Source: Bacteroidales bacterium
Lineage (GTDB): Bacteria > Bacteroidota > Bacteroidia > Bacteroidales > UBA10428
Assembly: GCA_003508755.1 (NCBI GenBank)
Contig: DNTK01000206.1
Location: forward strand, 1-5,372
Reading direction: 5' to 3'
DNA length: 5,372 nucleotides
Notes under the pieces: model-generated
What the model was told of the DNA's origin: nothing
Database searches by the model: none
The model's input: only the letters and a program-made list of their open reading frames with translations
Translations under genes and position numbers: made by a program
Part shown: positions 1-5,372 of the stretch, in pieces
How positions within the stretch are numbered: position 1 is the stretch's first letter
Layout of the letters: every line of letters starts with the position of its first letter

Positions 1-2
1 AT

Positions 3-497
3 TTCTTCCTGAGAGATGTGCTTGAAGTAGCTCCAGAAATATTGGGTATGAATATTCAAATATCCCAAAATGGTCGGTTGCAGTCTTACATGATTACAGA
101 GGTTGAGGCCTACCGTGGTGAAGAAGATTTGGCATGTCATGCAAGCAGAGGACGAACAGCAAGAACAGAGATCATGTATCATAAAGGTGGTCATGTATAT
201 ATGTATTTAATCTATGGCATGTACTGGATGCTAAATATCGTTACCGGAGAACACAATATCCCTCAGGCGATACTTATACGAGGTGTTAAAGGATGCAATG
301 GCCCGGGCCGTGTAGGCCGATTACTCAATTTAGATAAAACATATTATGGAGAAGATTTAGTGCTTTCCGAAAGGATTTGGATTGAGGAAAATCCCTCAAA
401 AAATAATATATTGCATACCACAAGTAAACGTATTGGCATCGATTATGCCGGTGAAAAATGGAAAAATAAACCCTGGCGTTATGTGCTTACAGAGTAA
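3..497 (+). CDS. DNA-3-methyladenine glycosylase, AAG/MPG family (5' end cut by window edge)
   Basis: Base-excision repair enzyme of the AAG/MPG (alkyladenine glycosylase) family, which removes alkylated purines such as 3-methyladenine and acts on DNA in the cytoplasm. The frame is open to the left edge; the first codons read FFLRDVLEVAPEILG, which fits the conserved start of the domain, so the GTG at 18 is internal and the true start lies upstream. Numbering from base 3, E35 and Y37 (in VEAYRG) match the catalytic Glu and the base-stacking Tyr of human AAG (E125, Y127). H46 matches H136, Y68 (in YMYLIYG) matches Y159, N78 matches N169, and R93 (in LIRG) matches R182. The ending RIGIDYAGE...PWRYV is also typical. 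About 164 residues are present against roughly 200 in the family, so about 30 N-terminal residues are missing. All key residues visible are intact. It stops 37 bases before the glycan gene run and is probably functionally unrelated to it. The family assignment is firm. Confidence 0.93.
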   Translation, partial: FFLRDVLEVAPEILGMNIQISQNGRLQSYMITEVEAYRGEEDLACHASRGRTARTEIMYHKGGHVYMYLIYGMYWMLNIVTGEHNIPQAILIRGVKGCNGPGRVGRLLNLDKTYYGEDLVLSERIWIEENPSKNNILHTTSKRIGIDYAGEKWKNKPWRYVLTE

Positions 498-534
498 AAA
501 ACCTGTTTAATTTGAAGTACTGGAATTATTAAGA

Positions 535-1146
535 ATGATATACTGGAATACTCCACGATTTATTATTAAATGGTTTAGTCATCTTGAATGGCATTACAGC
601 CGTAAAGAAAAAACCATCTATCTGACTTTTGATGACGGCCCTACACCAGGAATTACGCAACAGGTATTGGATCTGCTCGATAAATATAACGCAAAAGCAA
701 CCTTTTTTTGCCTGGGGCGTAATGTGGATCGACATCGTGATATTTTTCATGAGATTATTGCACGTGGCCATTCCACCGGCAACCATACTTACAGTCACTT
801 AAAGGGTTGGAAATCGTCTGTAAAAGCATATGCTCATGATGTGAACCTGGCCTCAAAATATATCCCTTCTAAATTATTTCGTCCGCCCTATGGGCGCATT
901 CGACATGTACAAACACGATACCTTTCAAAGGAATTCAGGATTATTATGTGGGATGTCTTGAGCCATGATTATAATCGAAAAATTTCACAAAAAATTTGTC
1001 TCAAAAGCGTGCTGAAGAGTACAAAAAATGGTTCGGTTGTGGTATTTCATGACTCAGAAAAAGCTTCGAAAAATATGCTTTTTGTATTACCACGTCTATT
1101 GGAGCACTTTAGCAAAAAAGGATTTACATTTAGCAGGATTGAATAA
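535..1146 (+). CDS. Polysaccharide deacetylase, CE4/NodB homology domain, no signal peptide
   Basis: Predicted metal-dependent N- or O-deacetylase of carbohydrate esterase family 4, 203 residues, essentially a bare NodB domain. All five family motifs are visible: TFDDGPTP (D33 as base, D34 as metal ligand), HSTGNHTYSH (metal ligands H84 and H88), RPPYG (116-120), a WDVLSHDY segment (139-146), and VVFHDS with H172. An active enzyme is therefore expected. The N-terminus (MIYWNTPRF) has no hydrophobic signal segment, so it should act in the cytoplasm or at the inner face of the membrane, unlike exported peptidoglycan deacetylases. The ATG at 535 is the first start after an in-frame stop at 508; there is no convincing Shine-Dalgarno sequence, as is usual in Bacteroidota. 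The stop codon directly abuts the GTG of the next glycosyltransferase gene, which suggests a shared mRNA and a glycan precursor as substrate. The exact substrate (N-acetylhexosamine in a lipid-linked intermediate, peptidoglycan precursor, or other) cannot be read from sequence. Confidence 0.9.
   Translation: MIYWNTPRFIIKWFSHLEWHYSRKEKTIYLTFDDGPTPGITQQVLDLLDKYNAKATFFCLGRNVDRHRDIFHEIIARGHSTGNHTYSHLKGWKSSVKAYAHDVNLASKYIPSKLFRPPYGRIRHVQTRYLSKEFRIIMWDVLSHDYNRKISQKICLKSVLKSTKNGSVVVFHDSEKASKNMLFVLPRLLEHFSKKGFTFSRIE
1135..1138 (+). promoter_or_regulatory. Probable Shine-Dalgarno AGGA for the GTG start at 1147
   Basis: AGGA ends 8 bases before the GTG at 1147 and lies inside the last codons of the deacetylase gene. 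It supports GTG as the initiation codon of the first glycosyltransferase; no in-frame start exists further upstream because the deacetylase stop codon is immediately adjacent in the same frame. It is one of the few recognisable ribosome binding sites in the window. Confidence 0.5.
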
Positions 1147-2334
1147 GTGACTCATTTCAAAAAAATAATTGCCGGGAAACAATTAACCTTTTTTGTTGCC
1201 GAAACCTATCCTTCCTATGCGGGTGGTGGTCGCAATGCCTTTAACTTTGCCCGCTACCTTCATGCAAATGGCACTCAAGCGAATATCGTTGCTTTAAATT
1301 ATATGAATAGACTTACCCCGAACGAGGTCATAGACGGAGTAAATATTTATCGTATTCCTTACTACAATAATAACCTTATCTTAAAAGTATTTTCCCTACC
1401 ACTCTTATGCTTTTCCTATATCAGGTGGGTAATTAAATCGGATATTGTAATGGTTTATGGCAGGTATTTGCCCGGGTACCCTTTCATTTTCTTGCTAGGT
1501 TGGTTGTTTTCCAAACCACTGATTTACCGCTCAACCCTTTTAGAGGATGACGATATGCAAAGTATAAGCAAGAGAGCCCTCGGGAAAATAACTCTAGCAA
1601 GCTTTTCTTTGATAGATACTTATTTTGCCATTAATTCCGATTTTACTGAAATGTGGGTAAAACTCAAGGGACATAAAATTCCGGTTTTTACCCATCCTCA
1701 GGGTGTTGATAATACAATTTTTTATGCTGCCGCATCGTATACACCAGCAAAGATTAATCAGTCCTCGCCGATGTTCGTGACGAATGCATTGCTCATTGAG
1801 CGGAAGGGCTATCGGAAGTTATTTGAAGCTTTATCTAAAACCAGCTTCCATTTTAAGTTGCTCGTGATTGGACAATACCAGCCTGATCCCTACCACCGAA
1901 GTTCAAAACAGGAACTCAAAGAGATGAAAGCTCTTGTTGAGCTCGGGAAAAACCTTCTTGGCTCAAAAGTAGAATTCCTTAATACAGTTAAAGATGTTGT
2001 CCCCATTCTCAGAAAAAGTGATGTTTTTATCTATGCAGGTAATAAGGATGGAACTCCCAACTCAGTATTAGAAGCAATGGCTGTCGGTTTGCCAGTAATC
2101 ATGTATAATTCCGGAACCAATGCTAATCTGTTTAAACACCAAGAGAATGTGATTCTCTTTAATTCCTTTAGCTCATTGCCTCAAATACTCTCCGATGTAT
2201 TGAAAAATTCTGAATTGCTCAAAAAAACCAGTGCCAATGCTGCAGAAAACATACGTAAAAGCTATACATTTGAGCAGGTAGCCAATGGATTATTTACAAC
2301 ATTAAATTGCACACTGAGAAAACCATTATTATAA
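1147..2334 (+). CDS. Glycosyltransferase, GT4-like (GT-B fold), first of two
   Basis: Predicted retaining glycosyltransferase of 395 residues, a normal length for GT4. The N-terminal domain opens with strand LTFFVAETYPSYAGGGRNAF (residues 13-32), whose Gly-rich loop (25-28) is the usual acceptor-side loop. It continues with hydrophobic stretches around 75-125 that could sit on the membrane. The C-terminal nucleotide-sugar domain has ERKG (218-221), matching the Arg-Lys phosphate-binding region. DGTPNSVLEAMAVGLPVI (301-318) is the family signature, but the first acidic residue of the EX7E motif is Asp (D301) instead of Glu, while E309 is kept. The GTG start is set by the abutting TAA of the deacetylase gene and has AGGA 8 bases upstream; the next in-frame Met is about 50 residues in and would remove the Gly loop. 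The 3' end overlaps the next glycosyltransferase gene by 28 bases. Donor and acceptor sugars are unknown. It probably acts at the cytoplasmic face of the inner membrane in surface-glycan assembly. Confidence 0.87.
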   Translation: MTHFKKIIAGKQLTFFVAETYPSYAGGGRNAFNFARYLHANGTQANIVALNYMNRLTPNEVIDGVNIYRIPYYNNNLILKVFSLPLLCFSYIRWVIKSDIVMVYGRYLPGYPFIFLLGWLFSKPLIYRSTLLEDDDMQSISKRALGKITLASFSLIDTYFAINSDFTEMWVKLKGHKIPVFTHPQGVDNTIFYAAASYTPAKINQSSPMFVTNALLIERKGYRKLFEALSKTSFHFKLLVIGQYQPDPYHRSSKQELKEMKALVELGKNLLGSKVEFLNTVKDVVPILRKSDVFIYAGNKDGTPNSVLEAMAVGLPVIMYNSGTNANLFKHQENVILFNSFSSLPQILSDVLKNSELLKKTSANAAENIRKSYTFEQVANGLFTTLNCTLRKPLL

Positions 2335-3431
2335 ATGCCGCCACAGTAAAAATTGCCGGTGGCCTTGTAGTGACAATCGATTTGATACAATTATTGAATG
2401 AGTTGACCCGCTATGAATTAATTATAATTTCACCCTCCATCAAGAAATTTCAAAAGCTGCCTTCCACTATTGAAAAAATATATACTCCTGATATTTTACT
2501 CCGTCCAGTTCTAAGGTGGTGGCTTGATTTTATCTGGCTGCCAAGAATGATGCGAAAGTATAAACCACATTTGCTAATCACCATGGGCAACCTGCCGGCA
2601 AGAAGCCGTTATCCGCAACTTATGTTAAACGACAATGCGTTTGTGAGTCAAAAAAACTACGCTGGAATTCCGCTCACAAGAGGAGAAAGGTTAAAACATG
2701 CAATACGAAAAAAACTATTCTGGAGTCGAATGAGATACGTGAATAGGCTTGTTGTACAAACTCAAACGGAGAAAACCCGCCTGGAGAGCTTTGGACGAAA
2801 GCTGCCTAAAATCGAAGTTATTCCACCACTTATTCCTTCTCACTTGCGTTTAGATAGAGAATCTGATATTTTATTACCACGCAGAAAAAAAGGCACAATC
2901 CGCTTGCTTTGCTTAAGCTACTATTGGAAACATAAAAATATTGAGATTTTAACGAAGGTCTTACAGCTTGCTTCAGATTCAAATTACCCCCTCCAGCTAG
3001 TGTTTACACTAAATGATAAAAGGGTAAAAGGTGGAAAAAAATTGGTCCGCCAATTAACACCCTTCATTGATAATGAACATGCCATTAACGTTGGGAATAT
3101 ACCAGGAGCTAGAGTAAAGTCGCTTATCGAGCAATGCGATGGTTTGATATTGCCCAGTATTATCGAAACATTTGGATTAAACAGCCTCGAAGCCTGGCAT
3201 TGCAATAAACCTTTTTTTGTTGCTGATAAACCTTTTGCAAGGGAAGTATGCCAAAATGCAGCAAAATATTTTGATCCCTTCGATGCTGATGCTATATTTT
3301 TGGCCATAAAGGAGGTGTTTTCAAAAGAGGAAGTCAGAGAGAAATTGATTCTGAACGGCACTTCACTTATTAAAAACTGGGATTCCTCAAAAAAATATTT
3401 AGCATTAATTACTAATTCGTTGGACGAATGA
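2307..3431 (+). CDS. Glycosyltransferase, GT4-like (GT-B fold), second of two
   Basis: Predicted GT4-type glycosyltransferase, 374 residues with the TTG start. The N-terminal strand KTIIINAATVKIAGGLVV (5-22) carries the GG loop. A Lys-containing phosphate-binding segment WKHKN lies at 207-211. ETFGLNSLE (E287 to E295) is an intact EX7E motif, followed by FAREVCQNAAKYFDPFDADA, the conserved tail seen in many mannosyl-/rhamnosyl-type GT4 enzymes. It is not closely similar to the preceding glycosyltransferase, so it should add a different sugar or linkage. The start is uncertain. TTG at 2307 is chosen because the first beta strand begins right after it; the ATG at 2335 is in another frame and the GTG at 2370 would delete the GG loop. 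An ATT start a codon or so away cannot be excluded. No clear Shine-Dalgarno sequence is present, so initiation probably depends on coupling with the upstream gene, which it overlaps by 28 bases. Its stop overlaps the next start as ATGA. Confidence 0.87.
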   Translation: MHTEKTIIINAATVKIAGGLVVTIDLIQLLNELTRYELIIISPSIKKFQKLPSTIEKIYTPDILLRPVLRWWLDFIWLPRMMRKYKPHLLITMGNLPARSRYPQLMLNDNAFVSQKNYAGIPLTRGERLKHAIRKKLFWSRMRYVNRLVVQTQTEKTRLESFGRKLPKIEVIPPLIPSHLRLDRESDILLPRRKKGTIRLLCLSYYWKHKNIEILTKVLQLASDSNYPLQLVFTLNDKRVKGGKKLVRQLTPFIDNEHAINVGNIPGARVKSLIEQCDGLILPSIIETFGLNSLEAWHCNKPFFVADKPFAREVCQNAAKYFDPFDADAIFLAIKEVFSKEEVREKLILNGTSLIKNWDSSKKYLALITNSLDE

Positions 3432-4348
3432 ATGTTGTTTTTTTAAGCTATATCAACCGATCCGGCTCTACCTTTTTACTCAATCAACTCAGTAAGGTTG
3501 ATGAGCTGTGTGTCTGCCCCGAAGCAGATATACTGTTTGATTTATTGTTATCGAATAGTGAGAAAAGAATCGATGATAGCCGAAAACTATTCCAAGTGCT
3601 TACAGCGGATTTTAAATGGAAATTATGGAGACTTAAAAAAAAAGATATACAATTTTCTGCAAAATCAAACCTTGACCTCTTCCTGAACATTCTGTCAGCG
3701 TACAGACGAAAACATTTTCCAAAAGCCACAACTGTCATTTTTAAGCACCCTAGGTTGATGGAAATTTTTTCATTGGTGCCGCAAAATAATCGATTTAAAT
3801 GGATTTATCTGATTCGGAATCCCCTGGCTGTTTATGCTTCGCAAAAAGAAACCATATCGCCATCAACGAGGAGACCCATGTCCCGAAATCCTCTTTCGCT
3901 GATTGATGAGTGGAACAATACTTATATAATTTTCCAGCAAATTAGTGGTTTCAGTAATACTTATATTGTAAATTATGAAACCCTAATTCAATCTTTCGAC
4001 CATGAAATGGAGCTTATTCTGGACTTTATTTCTGCCGGGTTAAGCTGGAAGAACTGCAGCAGTAAAAAAGGCTTTGTTGCTGAATGGTTAAGTGCCGAAT
4101 ACCATAAAATCCACCCGAACATCAATAAAGCTCCTCAGTTTGTATCAATAGACGAAAAAATAGAAAAGCTATCCCCTGCTGCAAAAAGTATTATAAAAAA
4201 ATACATTATTCAAAATGAATGGTATGTTTTTAACGACACCTATTTTCATCCCTTTCTTCTAAGACTAATGATAATTTATTTTAGATTAAATCGAAAAGCG
4301 TTTCTTGTGAGAAAAAAAATGACAAGAGTTCTGAAACAAAATGATTAG
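3428..4348 (+). CDS. PAPS-dependent sulfotransferase, first of two
   Basis: Predicted sulfotransferase, 306 residues, transferring sulfate from 3'-phosphoadenosine 5'-phosphosulfate (PAPS) to a hydroxyl or amino group, probably on a glycan. The 5'-phosphosulfate loop follows the first strand directly: FLSYINRSGSTFLLNQL, with R11-T15 as its core. C30-P31-E32 after the first helix places an acidic residue where many Golgi-type sulfotransferases keep the catalytic base. K106 (in FKHPR) is a candidate PAPS- or substrate-contact lysine. The 3'-phosphate site is WIYLIRNPLAVYAS with R130 and S138 at the canonical spacing of eight. The C-terminus (about 272-302) alternates hydrophobic and basic residues and may bind the membrane peripherally; there is no signal peptide. 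ATG overlaps the preceding stop as ATGA (4 bases), implying translational coupling with the glycosyltransferase. The sulfotransferase fold is a strong call; the acceptor is unknown. Confidence 0.88.
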   Translation: MNVVFLSYINRSGSTFLLNQLSKVDELCVCPEADILFDLLLSNSEKRIDDSRKLFQVLTADFKWKLWRLKKKDIQFSAKSNLDLFLNILSAYRRKHFPKATTVIFKHPRLMEIFSLVPQNNRFKWIYLIRNPLAVYASQKETISPSTRRPMSRNPLSLIDEWNNTYIIFQQISGFSNTYIVNYETLIQSFDHEMELILDFISAGLSWKNCSSKKGFVAEWLSAEYHKIHPNINKAPQFVSIDEKIEKLSPAAKSIIKKYIIQNEWYVFNDTYFHPFLLRLMIIYFRLNRKAFLVRKKMTRVLKQND

Positions 4349-5204
4349 AAAATCGAAAACGGCTGTTTGGTTGCGCAACAGAAAATGTTTTTACGGTAGC
4401 TACCTAAGTATCGCATATACTCTAAATAGGTTTGATACAAAGCAATTGAGCGCATTCCTGCTGTTTCTTGGCTATCCTAGATCAGGAAGCAGCACCCTGG
4501 GATCAATTCTTGATGCGCATGCAAACATTATCGTAGCACACGAACTAAACGTTCTTGATTATATTTCAAAGAAGTATAACAAAAAGCAATTATTCTACTT
4601 AATACGAAAAAACTCAAAACTTTTTACAAAAAACGATAGAGTTAGTTCCGGTTATAAAGGTGCTGTTGCTGGACAAAAGCACTCAGAAGCTGCTCAGCTT
4701 AAAATAATTGGCGATAAAAAGGCCGGAAAAACTACTCACTTACTGGAAAATTATCCTGAGCTTATTGCTCAGCTGGGAGCTACGGTTAACCTGCCTCTGA
4801 AATTTATTCATATAGTGCGCAATCCCTTTGATATGATAACCACTCAGGCCCGTGGAGGAAATGAAAGGCAATACCCTGTCACTACAGAAAGCATCCGGGC
4901 TGCTACGGAATTTTGTTTTCGAAAAATCGAAACAGTACACCGTTTGATAAAAAGTGGGAACCTGGACATTCATACACTTCAGTATGAGAATCTATTGGAA
5001 TACCCAAAGACGGAATTATCCGCTTTGTTAAATTGGTTGGGTATTGATGCTTCTGATGATTATCTCGAAGCTTGCAGCAATCACCTCTATAAATCACCTC
5101 ATCACAGCAGGTTAAAATACAATTGGACAGAGCCAGAAAAACACTTGGTTTTGAATAAAATCAAGGATATTGATTTTCTCAGGGAATATGATTTTGATAA
5201 TTAA
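4341..5204 (+). CDS. PAPS-dependent sulfotransferase, second of two, TPST-like active-site signature
   Basis: Predicted sulfotransferase, 287 residues, only distantly similar to its upstream neighbour. An N-terminal extension of about 38 residues, rich in Lys, Arg and aromatic residues, precedes the first strand; it is not a clear signal peptide. The 5'-phosphosulfate loop is LGYPRSGSSTLGSILDAH (43-60), with R47-S51 as core. E68 lies 21 residues after R47, the spacing of Arg and catalytic Glu in human tyrosylprotein sulfotransferases as I recall it. IGDKKAGK (about 123-130, K126) resembles the GDK(T)P segment of the Sulfotransfer_3-type group. The 3'-phosphate site is FIHIVRNPFDMITT with R160; the usual Ser eight residues on is Thr (T168). 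ATG overlaps the preceding gene by 8 bases (ATGATTAG), with only a weak AAGAG 12 bases upstream. Its stop meets that of a convergent minus-strand frame. A glycan acceptor is favoured by context; a protein acceptor is possible. Confidence 0.88.
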   Translation: MIRKSKTAVWLRNRKCFYGSYLSIAYTLNRFDTKQLSAFLLFLGYPRSGSSTLGSILDAHANIIVAHELNVLDYISKKYNKKQLFYLIRKNSKLFTKNDRVSSGYKGAVAGQKHSEAAQLKIIGDKKAGKTTHLLENYPELIAQLGATVNLPLKFIHIVRNPFDMITTQARGGNERQYPVTTESIRAATEFCFRKIETVHRLIKSGNLDIHTLQYENLLEYPKTELSALLNWLGIDASDDYLEACSNHLYKSPHHSRLKYNWTEPEKHLVLNKIKDIDFLREYDFDN

Positions 5205-5371
5205 TAAAGATTAATGCCTGTGGAAGTAATCTCCAAATTAGAAAAGTTTAAGCGGTTCGTGCCTGATAAATGAAGGTATTTAAGCGAGGATTTTAATTTG
5301 TAAAAGTGAAAGTACAATGCTTCTCTTCCTGTAACCAGCTCATGCCATTTCCCATTCTTCCACTTTACTTT
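5201..5371 (-). CDS. 3' end of a minus-strand gene, C-terminal 56 residues (start off window); product uncertain
   Basis: On the minus strand, a frame without stops enters from the right edge and ends at a TAA (complement of 5201-5203). It encodes 56 residues beginning KVKWKNGKWHELVTGREALY and containing an aromatic FHFYK segment before a tail ending STGINLY. It has no start codon that would make it a gene by itself, so I read it as the C-terminus of a larger CDS. Its codon choice and composition look normal for the window. The stop overlaps the + strand sulfotransferase stop (5202-5204), so the genes converge tail to tail with no spacer and no visible terminator. The pattern of a WKNGK strand followed by an aromatic-His-aromatic segment recalls the C-terminus of a Bacteroidota capsule/glycosyltransferase family (DUF6625-like), but this is recognition from memory on a short fragment. 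A chance open frame is possible but less likely, since the other frames here are broken. Confidence 0.55.
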   Translation of the reverse strand, partial: KVKWKNGKWHELVTGREALYFHFYKLKSSLKYLHLSGTNRLNFSNLEITSTGINLY

Positions 5372-5372
5372 C

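Noticed and set aside
18..20. GTG at 18 as the start of the DNA glycosylase
   Set aside because: The codons before it (FFLRD) continue the conserved N-terminal domain pattern and are open to the window edge, so the gene is truncated by the window rather than starting here.
507..514. TTAATTTG as a Bacteroidota -7 promoter element (consensus TAnnTTTG) upstream of the deacetylase gene
   Set aside because: It misses the second consensus base, no -33 TTG-type element is visible about 19 bases upstream, and such A/T words are common by chance in this composition. A promoter in the 37-base gap remains possible but is not supported.
529..798. Minus-strand 89-codon open frame
   Set aside because: It lies fully opposite the deacetylase gene, whose conserved motifs make the + strand the real one; the product has no recognisable pattern.
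2984..3361. Minus-strand 125-codon open frame
   Set aside because: It is antisense to the conserved C-terminal domain of the second glycosyltransferase and shows no domain or plausible translation signal.
3484..3738. Minus-strand 84-codon and + strand 62-codon (3498-3686) open frames inside the first sulfotransferase gene
   Set aside because: Both are shadows of the sulfotransferase frame, which carries the full PAPS-binding motifs across this stretch.
4740..5097. Minus-strand open frames of 77 and 64 codons opposite the second sulfotransferase gene
   Set aside because: They overlap the 3'-phosphate motif and downstream domain on the coding strand, have no recognisable product and overlap each other.
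535..5204. Defence system, toxin-antitoxin module or secondary-metabolite synthase
   Set aside because: No nuclease, toxin, antitoxin, ATPase, or carrier/ketosynthase motif is visible; every gene in the run fits carbohydrate modification.
5195..5235. Bidirectional terminator at the convergent junction
   Set aside because: I could not find an inverted repeat with a T-run on either strand; the two stop codons overlap and leave no spacer.

Overview
The window is an AT-rich, very tightly packed piece of a bacterial chromosome, most likely from the phylum Bacteroidota. The evidence is indirect: the short signal-less CE4 deacetylase with its WNTPR N-terminus is of a type I associate with Bacteroidota, Shine-Dalgarno sequences are mostly absent or weak, and the base composition is low in G+C. 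No rRNA, tRNA, mobile element or CRISPR array is visible, and genus cannot be called.

Layout. (1) At the left edge lies the 3' part of an AAG/MPG-type DNA-3-methyladenine glycosylase, whose start is off the window. (2) After 37 bases comes a five-gene + strand run: a CE4/NodB-type polysaccharide deacetylase, two different GT4-like (GT-B fold) glycosyltransferases, and two dissimilar PAPS-dependent sulfotransferases. Junctions are 0 bases between deacetylase and first glycosyltransferase, then overlaps of 28, 4 and 8 bases. This looks like one translationally coupled transcription unit. (3) At the right edge an open frame on the minus strand, without a start in the window, runs into the last sulfotransferase gene tail to tail. 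I read it as the C-terminal 56 residues of another gene, possibly also glycan-related.

How the genes could work together (inference). The two glycosyltransferases would add sugars to a lipid-linked or protein-linked acceptor in the cytoplasm, the deacetylase would free an amino group on an N-acetylhexosamine, and the two sulfotransferases would place sulfate groups from PAPS on the product. The output would be a sulfated surface polysaccharide, glycolipid or glycoprotein glycan. No polymerase, flippase, initiating phosphoglycosyltransferase or PAPS synthesis gene is in the window, so the pathway is only partly seen. The DNA repair gene is probably an unrelated housekeeping neighbour.

The most interesting signal is the coupled GT4-GT4-sulfotransferase-sulfotransferase block. 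The second sulfotransferase carries a tyrosylprotein-sulfotransferase-like active-site signature, and the deacetylase/glycosyltransferase/sulfotransferase combination recalls, in logic only, Nod-factor synthesis (NodB/NodC/NodH). About 98% of the window is coding and there is no gene-free stretch above 40 bases.
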